Below are positions 13,701 through 25,700 of a stretch of 64,000 nt of DNA, piece by piece. Below the pieces are notes generated by a model that saw only the letters and a list, made by a program, of their open reading frames with translations, was not told the DNA's origin and did no database searches. The DNA comes from Mixophyes australis (lineage: Eukaryota > Chordata > Amphibia > Anura > Limnodynastidae), in contig JAVHZZ010000004.1 in NCBI GenBank assembly GCA_036250195.1, positions 254,820,728 to 254,884,727 of the forward strand. The letters are read 5' to 3'. Each line of letters opens with the position of its first letter. Within the stretch, counting starts at the first letter, position 1. A program made the position numbers and the translations under genes.

Positions 13701-16700
13701 CAGGGTTTCCTTATCTTGTCCAATCAGTTACGTCCTGGTGAAGGACATTTGGTGTCTTCACATTACTCTGTGCTAATATCCTGATAAATGAAGACGCGCT
13801 CTCACTAAATTTGCTGTGACTGAAGTAAAGTAATGATTTAAATCCTCAGTAAACCAGCCATATCATGCAGTGTATGCCCCACTAGTACTGTGTAGCCTTT
13901 CACTCAGTGAAACACAGTGCAGCTCTGGCCAATAGGTTTTGCAGTGGGAATAAGTCTAACCACAACCTCCACCAGCAAAACCATGGGGTTTTCCCAGCAA
14001 GTCGGAACACAACAACCTTTAATAATTAAGAAAAGACTCTGTGCTTGAAAACAGACAGCATAAGTCACATAGGACCTCATTTAGAGTCGGATGTAAAGTC
14101 TGTGTAAGAAGTGCAGGAGTGGGAGTGTGCCGCAACTTGGTAGGGTATTACGAGTGACAAGCAACCCCAGTCCCGTCCCACTCTTAATACCCTTTCGAGC
14201 TGCGAGTAGGTCCTGCAGCTAACTAACCGCTTGCGCCACCTAATTCCTGCCGCACAGCTTTAGCCCTGTTTTGACGTGTGTTGCGTCTGCGCCTCACTGC
14301 GACTAGGATGTATTTACATGGTCACACCTTCCCAATCTGCGTTCCTCCCTTTCTCTCGTAGTGAGTCGCAAGCTGTCGCAAGTGTAAATTGCGTCCAAGA
14401 TGTAGGCGGATTTGGTGTTTTCTGCACATGCGTGGTAGTGGTTTTTTTTTGGATGCGCCTGAAACGGACTTTGCGTCCGACTCTAAATGAGGTCCATAGT
14501 GCTCTTAATGTAACTAAAGTGTATTGAACTTTAAAATCGCCTGCTTTGTTGTTTGAAACCTTACTCACTAGATCCAGTTGGCCAACCTGTTAAAGGAGAT
14601 GAGGTAGAGAGAAGTTGATTTGATGCAGAATGAACACCGAGTATAATCATCACCATTTATTGATATAGCTCCACCAATTCCACAGCGCTGTACAGAGAAA
14701 ATGTATCAGTCCCTGTTCCACTAGAGCTCACAGTCTAAATACCCATTCCCAATTAACAGAGAAGAGAACATACAAACGCCACACAGATAAGGTAATGGTT
14801 GGGAATCCATGACCCCAGAGCTGTGAGGCAGAGATATTAAACATTAAGCCACTGTGTATGTTTTTCTGTGACTGCTAAATGCTCACATACAGGCAGATGT
14901 AGGTGCTTGGTCATGTGGCCAAATTACAAGGATTCACTGAATGCTCAGGCTGCGTAAACAGAACATGTAGAATTATTGATATTATCTTTTATTTATAATG
15001 TGCCTCCAAAGGTCTGCAGCGCTATACATAGGAGCTGAACAGAGTACACATTTAACAGTATTACACAATGCACAGTACACAATTTAGAACCCAATTAGTG
15101 TTGTTGGGCAATGAACTCAAACACCGTCAGATTATAATTATTGGTCAACAGGATTTTGCATCAGACTAGATCAACATCTAATGGACACAAATTAAATGTT
15201 GTGAACTGAACCTGCCACAGTCTTAAACTCTGGATTCTGTGTTGCTGGTCCATTGCCTTGTTGTCTGCCTCTGGACAGTTAGACTGGGTACACACTACAC
15301 GTGTACACTGCAACGATGAACGATGGTCGTTCCAAAGCTCATGGTCATTTTTAAACCGGACTAAAATTCTTGTTTAATGATGGAACAATATTGTTCCAAT
15401 TGTGCACTGTGTATGCACTCAGGAATAGGATCTCCATAGAGTTTACAGAATCATGATCTTTTCAGCAGATGGTTGTGACAGATGAAGAGCACAGATTTTA
15501 GGGTAAATCTTGTAAAACGTGTATAGTGTGTACATATGAATCAGCATGCTGATCGTGACTTTTTTGTTTTTATATCAATCGTTGGTAAAATTGTTTAAAA
15601 TAACACATCGGGAGGAATTTTCTGTAGTGTGTACCCAGCTTTATTCTTACTATTCCCAGGGATTTATAATAACTCAATAAGTTTCCCTTGTTTCAGTGTA
15701 CGCAGCTGCTTTTTTTCTGCCTAATTATTATGAATTGTACCTTTGATCTCGCCTTCGCTACTTCCACTGTTGTTACCTGTGTATTGATCCAGTTTGTCCT
15801 TGACTATATTTCTGCTTGACTACCAGTGTACTGCCTCTTTCTTGTTTAACTGTGCTCCACTTCTGCCTGCACTGATTTTGGATTGTTCCAATTTCTTTCA
15901 CTCTGACAACTGAATTCCTTCTCTTATGCCAAATCCCTTACATGTTGATGAGGATTACTGGCTGTTTTAGACAGGCAAGGGTTCTGGTTTATAATAACCA
16001 AATTAGTTGTCCAAAAAACTGTATGTTTGACTGCATAAAAGTGAGGGACCATTTTGGACAATCACCCTTCATTTAGTTCTGCCCCTATGTAGAATATAAG
16101 GGGGGTACCTTAAAGCCAAAAACTGTACATAACAAGTACCTGAATGCAGCAACTGCATTTCACAGCAAAGGAGCAGTCAATTGGATTCAACAAAGCAAAA
16201 TAGAAAGCTTCTATTCTAATCTGTTGAATGCGATTGGATGGATTGAGTCTGCATACAGGGCATCCAGGCTGGGGTCTCAGCTGGGGTCTCGTAGGACCTA
16301 GAATGGGGAATGTCGGACAGGACATTAATAATGGGACATTCAAAGGTTTATCTGTACAAGTGCTTGTGGGATGCTCTTTTTTTCTTGTACATTTTCATAT
16401 TGTTCACATACTCATGATTTCAGCACTCAAAGAATATATGCTGACATTTATTTTTCTCATTATTTTCCATTCTACCCATTTAAGGTTCACTGTTGATTTT
16501 ATTGTACTGTATATTGCATCATATCTTAGCTTATGTTATTTATACATAGTATAGCATCTTTAGTCGTATTCATTTCCTATGTGAGAATCTATATAAACGT
16601 GTTTTTTCTGTGTCTGCTTATTAAATGTTTTACATGTATTAAGCGTAATTTGAAATAAATGAATAGTTTTAGTGACATTTTCCTATTTCTTCTTTGTGGA

Positions 16701-19700
16701 GCACAATGATGTTGCTTTACCTACCTGTGGATTTATTATTCTGTTCATGAATTTAACAGAAGTCTTGGTATTTGTCAAGTAATATGGGCCTATGGCTCCC
16801 GTCAACTCTCCATAAATAGTCTTTGTCTTTTCACAGCTGCTGCAGGTTGTGACGCAATTGCAAAGGTGAAATACAACAGAATTAATTATATATGGTGCAT
16901 TACGAATATAATTTTTATTTCACTAACATAGAGTTGTGCTCCCTGCAAGCTCCGCAGGCCAGGCAGGCCAGTCCGAGGCTGATCAAGTTAATGCTTCTGC
17001 TCTGCCATATGAATATGTGAAGCCTTGTTTAGAAAACACTGCAGACAATGCTATTAGAAAAATCAAGAGATTTCATTTGAAGGAATAATTACATAAAACA
17101 ACTCCAAAGACATGGCAATGCATGCTTTTCAGTACTGCAATGCAGCCTCGGACTGGCCTGCCGGCCAGCCGGGCTATACACCGGTAGGCCCGGGTGCGAT
17201 TAAGCCCCGCCCCCTCCGACGTTGGGGCGGGGCTTGCAGGGAGCACCTTATTGATGGTCCCGTACGTCTGCGGCGGCAGTGTAACAAACACACTACCGCG
17301 CAGGTGCAGAGAGCTGTGTCTGGACTCTCTGCACCTGCGCGGTAGTGTGTTTTACACTTCAGCAGGTGCAGAGGAGTTGTTTGCCTGTCGCGGCCGCCCA
17401 GAGGAGCAGCATGCCGGAGTATCTCACAGGTAAGACAGTCATTGCCAGACAGCCTGGTTTTTGGTTTTTTTTAAACACAAAACGGCAGAGAAGTCCCATA
17501 TATAATGTGTGTGTGTGAATTGAGGACACTTGCGTGGCATACCATTGGGGCACTACTGTGTGGCATAATATTGGGGCATTACTGTGTGGTATAATATTGG
17601 GGCACTACTGTGTGGCATAATATTGGGGCACTACTGTGTGGCATACCATTGGGGCACTACTGTGTGGCATAATATTGGGGCACTACTGTGTGGCATAATA
17701 TTGGGGCATTACTGTGTGGCATAATATTGGGGCACTACTGTGTGGCATAATATTGGGGCATTACTGTGTGGCATAATATTGGGGCACTACTGTGTGGCAT
17801 AATATTTGGGCATTACTGTGTGGCATAATATTGGGGCATTACTGTGTGGCATAATATTGGGGCACTACTGTGTGGCATAATATTGGGGCATTACTGTGTG
17901 GCATAATATTGGGACACTACTGTGTGGCATACCATTGGGGCACTACTGTGTGGCATAATATTGGGGCATTACTGTGTGGCATAATATTGGGGCACTACTG
18001 TGTGGCATAATATTGGGGCATTACTGTGTGGCATAATATTGGGGCACTACTGTGTGGCATACCATTGGGGCACTACTGTGTGGCATAATATTGGGGCATT
18101 ACTGTGTGGCATAATATTGGGGCACTACTGTGTGGCATACCATTGGGGCACTACTGTGTGGCATAATATTGGGGCATTACTGTGTGGCATGATATTGGGG
18201 CACTACTGTGTGGCATACCATTGGGGCACTACTGTGTGGCATAATATTGGGGCATTACTGTGTGGCATAATATTGGGGCACTACTGTGTGGCATAATATT
18301 GGGGCATTACTGTGTGGCAAAGTGTGGGGGGAGGGCTAATCTATTAAATGTGAATATTAATTATTTAATGCTATGAATGTTCGTGGTAAATGGATGTTTT
18401 AAACTTAAATGCTATTAATTTATTGCTGGGGCTGTTTGGAGGGAGGGTAATAGGTTTATTTATCACATGTGAGCACTATTACTTTAATGTTGAGGCTGGA
18501 GAGAGGCCTAATTATTAAATGTGGGTGCTGTTGATTTAATGGCAGGGATGGTTGGCGTTTCTAAATGTACCCATTATTTTTTCCAAATAGAGCCCTCAAC
18601 ATTGCAGGATCCAGACAAGCCGCAACTAAAGAAACCAGCAGCCACAGGTGGTAAAAGTAACAACAACAGGTAGGACAGTCTGTCAAATGTTCTGAGTCTA
18701 GTGCAGGCTTGGCTAACCTGTGGTACTCCAGATGTTGTGAAACTACAAGTCCCAGCATACCCTTACAGCAATAAGCTGCCATATATTGGCAAAGCGTGCT
18801 GGGGCTTGTAGTTTCACAACACCTGGAGTGTCACAGGTTAGCCAACCCTGATCTAGTGGGACAATCCTGATTTTTGGTGACTGTTCTGCCCAAACTAAGG
18901 GGCAGGTCAACACTTTGTATTCTTTATACACACACTGCATTTTTTATATACTACACTAAGGTGCTAGCTGTCCTTCGTGGATTGACCACTCCCCCTCTAG
19001 TGTCTGGTCCCGCCTCTATGATGACTGACCACACCCCCTCTGGTGGGCCCCTAGTGTTGCAGTCCCCCGGTGGGCCCTACATGCCCCAGTCCGACACTGT
19101 TGCAATGTATGCATTTACTGATGGTTTAGTCCAAAAGATCAATTTTCACTAATGATAGACCTTGACAACCATGCATTACCTTTAGGGGATATGGTGTAAC
19201 ATAAGCTGGAAACTGTTATGCATAATGTCAGTGACAATGCTAAATTACTTGCATTTGAGAACGGGACTCACAATTGTTATTACTCATAAAATAACTTAGA
19301 AGCCTTTCATGTGGCTTATATCAGATCTTTAAACTATACAAGAAGAGAAATCTGACAATTTCAAGCAAGTGCAGATGTAGGGCTGGATTTTATTTAATGT
19401 AAAAAATCCAGCTATTTGGATGGTTGTAGAACAGGGAGAGCTAACTTTAGGATGATTGACCTTTTAACGAATTTAAACTTTCTAATACATCTAATGCCCC
19501 GAGTGGTGACTTGTGAATGCTGTCAGCAGGGATTGGGGATGTCTTGGCAAAACTGTAACGTCCCTGAGTAATCATCCATAAAAAATCCATCAAAATTAAG
19601 TCTTCAGGTAAAGGTGGTATTATCATGATAATAAATAAATATCAGTACAAAAGAATTGCCTTGAAGTTTCTCGCTGACTGTGACTGTTAACCTATTCTTG

Positions 19701-22700
19701 ATAAAGACCCAATAGTGCAGTTTCAATTGGCAATGACTGATAAAATGATGTCCAAGAAGGAGTTAGATTTTTAAGCATATAATCCCATGATAGCTATATT
19801 TTGCTGTCTCCCAGAAATCCAGAAAATAAAATTATTCCTCCAGGGAGATCTCTTGTGCCAGACAATAATTGTATACTCTTTTAACATTTTGATACTCTTT
19901 TCAGACTTTTTATCTATTCTTCCTTTGACCTATTGGGACTAGAGGTCAAATTGATTCTGTTGCTTTTCACCTCTATATTGTACTTAGACACAATTGGTTT
20001 CAGTTTGGTTACAGGATACTGCAACAAGCAGTTTGTGTGCCAAAATGTATGAAAATGTATCCGTGGGCTTGGTGAGCTGAGAAATAAAATTCACAGCCAA
20101 CTATCTTTTGAAGCTGTGACATAATTATTATGATATCCTGGTATTGTGGGATGGTCTCAAAATATGTTTAGGGAATTTGCTCCTTATTTGAATTCCAACT
20201 CTATTAACTTGAAATTGACAAGTGAGGTACAAGAGAGGGAGATTGCCTTTTTGGATCTTAACATTGTGCAATCTCTGTGCAGTTCATTACAAATGACTGT
20301 GTATCACAAAGTTACAGCTACTATTAAATTGTTGCATCTGAATAGCTATCATCCTAAATACTTAAAAGGACATTCATACAGGACAATATCAGGACAATTC
20401 AGTACAATATCTGAAACTCAGTGTAAAATTGTTCTTTCATACTTGATTGTGCCAGAAACTCTAAGAACAGCCTATGAGGTTCATTGCAATGGTTTATCCT
20501 AAGAAGATCCTTTGCAGCCCTATAAGACTACTGTGAGGGCCAATCATAATGAGTTTGTCACCTGCAATACGATGACAATGATACTGTTAGATGTTTTGAT
20601 AGTTTTCATTAACAACATCTACAAATGAAAGATGTTATTAATGGTAGACAATGAAATGTCATGCAGTCTGTTTTGGATCTTACTGAATTTATCTGATAAA
20701 CCGTCCATTGTGTAACACCATGGTCATATTCTGAAAGATGGGCTTGTACAAAACAACAGGCGTAATGTATATGGCTATACATGCACTACGGATCTGCAAA
20801 TGTGTCCTGGAACAGAGTAATTTGATCACCCTTAATTTTGATAACTGAATTCTCAACCATGCAACAAATGGTCTGATATGTGCAGGACGCTGGGTGATAC
20901 ATGTTTGGACATCTAGTTCTATTGTTTTGTGTTCTTGGTAATGCTTGTATGATGCTTACATTGTGATTTATTATGTCTATGTTTGTTTCCGTCTATCCTT
21001 ATGCAATATTTGATCAATGTGCTTGGAATCTAAGCAGTTTTCTTTTTCTTAGCAATTGTTTTCCCAAAATAAATCAACCAGTCCCCTTCATTTGGTGATG
21101 CAAATCCTTGTACAGATGTTATACAAGTTAATAATTAGGGGAGAAAAATAGGGTGATCCTGAAGCCTGCATGTATATTGGCTTATGTTGGATACATTAAG
21201 ATTCACCATATGTCATTAGTGTTCCTGATGAAAGCTGAAACAAGTGATTGGCTAAATTAAGTATTTGTTGACCTGCCCAATGTTGATCACAAGTTAGGTC
21301 ATTATAATTATGTAGCAGAGTGCTTTATATAAAGGTGTGCGATATTGCTCTTGTACGATCATAGCAATCAATATAAACCCACATACCCAATGGAGTTTTC
21401 CATGTATCTATTAAAAACAAGAGTATAAATGCAGATATAATATGTAGTTTTACTTATATTTTTACTAGCGTATTTTATATCATTGTAGGCTTCCTGGAGA
21501 AACTGTACCACAATAAAAAAAACACCAGTGGTAAAAGAAACACTAGAAACAATGGCTTCTAGTGTCATGCTTGTATACATGCACTTTAGAAATGTAAAAA
21601 AAATACTTGTAAGATGCAATTAAAAAACGCTCCACTGGGTATGTGGACTAATAGACGCTGTTCTGTTGGTTTATTAGCTGAGTGGATCTCTTTTAACAAA
21701 TGCAGTTGTTCTAGAAATAAGGTGTGAAAATAAATTCAGGTTTTAAATAGTCTTATTTGCTACTTGCAATCTTATTTTGCATAGTATCTGATATGTGTTT
21801 ATGAGGAGGTTGTTAGAATAGAACTATGACATGCAGAGCTCTAGAGAGAGACAGGTGCAAAATATGCCACTGTTTGCGTGAATGCATGCATTTTTGCTTA
21901 AACGTTTTTAGAAGGCAAGTTTTACAGTGCGTGGATTCGTGGGCAAAGATGGCGGTGTTTGAAAGGTGTAAAATGTAGCATCTTCTGATAGGTGGAAGTG
22001 CGCACATTGGGGGTGTTCCTTGCTGAGTGTGGACTAAGTGCACAAAAGTGCCTTGTAATGCGAATGAGATTAGTAATAAATGTGACTGAAGGAATGGAGA
22101 AGACACATTGAGGGGGAAATCCACAAAGCATTTTTCTCCCCCTCTGGAATGAAACCCAAGTTTATATTTTAAATGACAACGCCTTTTGCACATTCCAGTC
22201 ATATTCTATATGGGAAAGTAAATGTCTAGTCCCAGTTTCATCAATATAACAGAAACATCCAAACACATAAAAAGTGACACATGTAATAAATTTAGTGCCA
22301 ATATCCCCTCACTGTCATCAGTAATTTGGACATTTCCAGTAATATGGACATTATTTCACAGAGGACACACAATCCCACAAAGATGGGCTCAGACTGATTG
22401 TCCAAGCGCAGTTCCCAAAATCGAGAAGTGGGGCGCAATTACTTTTGCAAGTAATACAGCTCTGCACGGCAACATGTTTTGTACTTTCATAGATTACCTT
22501 TAAAGTCACTATCTTGTTACATTAATTACAGTTACATTAATTACAATGCTTATGTTTCTCCTGCAGGAAACATCTGCATGACTTTCACTGCTTTTGAAAC
22601 AACAAACTCAGAACACAAGTCACTTTTTGTTTGACATACTTTTTTTGATCTTGACTACCATTCATTTTGTGATTTCACCTAAAATCTTTTCAACGTGTCT

Positions 22701-25700
22701 TTACCTTATTTTAAACATGTCCGTGTATAAAAGCGTGTCTATGAAATTCAGAATGCCATGTAAATGCAGATGCACACTCTAGATTATCGGGAATACGATT
22801 AATACTGAGATAAAATACTCCAAACAATCACATCAAATCAAAGAGATGTATGGCAGATAATATGTAGTATGGTCAGTATTATAAGTCTCCTTCTTTATGT
22901 GAACCTTATGAAGAAAATCATTGTGGTGAAGCTTGTTTGAGGTTTGTTTACATATAACTGTTATTGAAAACATAATGCAGGGCTTTTGCTTTAAGAAGGT
23001 TTGATTATGTCTGAATATAAAGCGCCAGTAAGGCTCTGCCCATTATTGGCCTTAGAGAAAAATTAACATCCTCCTCAAACATGATTAGGACCAGCGGTAT
23101 ATTTAGGTGGTCTTAATTCATCAACCGCGTACAAGACTTTACTGTCATAAGACTTGTTAATACAGGAATGATGTCTCCATCGGTCCTGATACGACGTGTG
23201 TCAATGTCTAGCCATGGTTATGACTTCATTGTTGTGTATGTGCACCTCATTTAATGTCAGGTGAACAAAAGAAAAACGAATAAAGCAAAAATAAATTCAA
23301 ACTTAAAGGAGATTTTAAAGGACATTTCTTTTTACAGCTTCTCAAATAAAACATATTTGCTATAAAGCATATGTGGGCTGCATTATGGTCCCTCTGTCCC
23401 TCTTCTTTTTGCCAGCTCTCTCGGAGAGGAAGAAGCACCAGGAGGGCTGATGTGCACGAGACAGGCAGTCGCTGGAGAGACATATGATTGCATAATAATA
23501 AGAGTGATGACAAGTAGTGGGGAGAGCAGTCGAGGGTCGATTATGCTGACCATATATTTAACATATTGGACATGCTCCTTGTTGGTGAATGGGTGGGTGC
23601 TAGGAGGTGCATAAACAATACAAAACATTTTAAAATACATAAATGAAACCTTGTGCCCTCTTTGACATGTGTATCTGTATGTAGGGGGCATTTTATATTC
23701 ATTGTGTATATGTTGCTTGCTTAATGATAGTTACTGGGTAGTTTGAGGTGTAAGACATATGACTGCTGAATATGTGGGTTGGTGAGAAGTCAGGGGAGGG
23801 TTTGTATAGACATGGGGTAGGCAACCTGTGGCTCTCCAGGTGTTGTGAAACTACAAGTCCCAGCATGCTTTGCCAATAGATAGGTGGCAAGGCATGCTGG
23901 GGTTTATAGTTTCACAACACCTGAAGAGCCGCAGGTTGCCTACCCCTGGTATAGACTATGAACTGCTAATGCTGTGCTTTATTTGTATTGCACACTTTAG
24001 AATGTGTGACTCTTTATACACGTTTTGATAGTGGGCCATTGTGAAGAGGAAGGCATATAGCTCCGATGTCTTCAGGCTTAAGGAGTGTTTTGTGGAGTTG
24101 CATATGTGTGAGGTGGTGATGTTTGTGTTTAGAGCTGTGAAGTGCATGTTGGATCTGTAGCTACATCACGGACCAGGAATATATTAATATTTATTTATAC
24201 ACCAATCAGACACAACTTTAAAGGTTGTGCACACGCACGTTTGTGCAATTCAAGCTCTGGGCAGCTCTCAGGTATGGGATTTTAAGCTGTATCTCTTGCA
24301 CCAGCTACAGGGCAGGTGTAAGTGCAGACTGATAATGATGACAGTCACGTATGTATGCCAGGCCATGTTTTTGTAATTAAGAGCAACTGTAAAACTGTGT
24401 TTTATGTACACAAGGCATTAATAAGATCCTGATGTATGTATTTCATGGTAAAAAAATAAAGAAAAAAATATATAAATTAGTATTTTTATTAATGATTATA
24501 GTATTAACAGGTGTTGATGTATTTAAGTTTTTTTCTGTGCCTTCTGATAGGACTTTATATTGCACATATGCATTTTGCGTATCCTGCAGTGTGTTAAGTC
24601 TGTCTGCATACGGCAAATTGCATTTACTTTGCGTTCCTTGATGAATCAGGCCCAGAATGAGCACATTCCTCAATAAATTTCAAATAATGTCAAATAATAT
24701 TTTATATTTTCTACAAATAAGCTTTTAATAGATATTACAGGGCATGTGTCTATACATCTGATAAGTTAAGCTGTATCTGTCCACTTACAAATGTGTTTAG
24801 CTGTTCTCTGTAGTTTCTGTCCATGCAGCTTGGTTACTTGTCAAATTTAATTTGCTGAAAAGTCAGAATTCTAGTCACACCAAATACCTCACTGAGAAGC
24901 CATGTGTTAGAACTTACACATAGAATACATTTGATATTAAAATTAAGATAATATTAGACTTCTTAATTAGGGATGTGCACCGGCGACTTTTGAGGTCTCG
25001 TGTTTTGTGTTTTGGATCCGGATTTTCGTTATTTTTGGGGTTCGGATTTGTCTCGCAAAACACTTGACGAAAGGTCTCGGTTCGGATTTAAGGTTTTGGA
25101 TTCGGATTTTTTTGCAAAAAAACATAAAAAGTTTAAAAATCAAGTTTTTGGGCTTATTTTCACTCCTAGGCTATTATTAACCTCAATAACATTCAATAAC
25201 AAGCATTTCCACTAATTTACAGTGTATTCTGAACACCTCACAATATAGTTATTAGTCCAAAACGTTGCAACAAGGTATCTTTCTGGACTGCGTAGAGGAG
25301 TGGGTCACCACAATATATATTAAAAACCCTGAACTTTTATGAATCGCACCAATAAATGTACCTGGACTGCGTAGAGGAGTGGGTCACCACAATATCTATT
25401 AAAAACCCTGAACTTTTATGAATCGCACCAATAAATGTACCTGGACTGCGTAGAGGAGTGGGTCACCACAATATCTATTAAAAACCCTGAACTTTTATGA
25501 ATCGCACCAATAAATGTACCTGGACTGCGTATAGGAGTGGGTCACCACAAGATATATTAAAAACCCTGAACTTTTATGATTCGCACCAATAAATGTACCT
25601 GGACTGCGTAGAGGAATGGGTCACCACAATATCTTAAAAACCCTGAACTTTTATGAATCGCACCAATAAATGTACCTGGACTGCGTAGAGGAGTGGGTCA

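Larger units (their letters stand above)
17135..19107. mobile_element. hAT-like element (2 kb) with hairpin, splice-donor-like site and 26-bp minisatellite
   Basis: Element 17143-19099, ends CAGCCTCGGACTGG and CCAGTCCGACACTG (inverted), flanked by CTGCAATG/TTGCAATG (7 of 8 match). Inside, in order: a perfect 28-bp-arm hairpin at 17286-17313/17325-17352; CACAG|GTAAGA at 17430; about 30 copies of a 26-bp repeat; a 79-nt exon-like block (18591-18669) between ccaaatag and GTAGGA; and a nested 147-bp MITE. No transposase is recognisable. A related element lies at 45695-47179 and a looser one at 57200-58162. Confidence 0.78.

Noticed and set aside
18000..18296. 98-codon repetitive open frame
   Set aside because: Pure product of the 26-bp minisatellite; cycles frames with the repeat.
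21225..21241. Active hammerhead ribozyme
   Set aside because: CTGATGA and GAAA are only 5 nt apart, too short for stem II, so at best a remnant.
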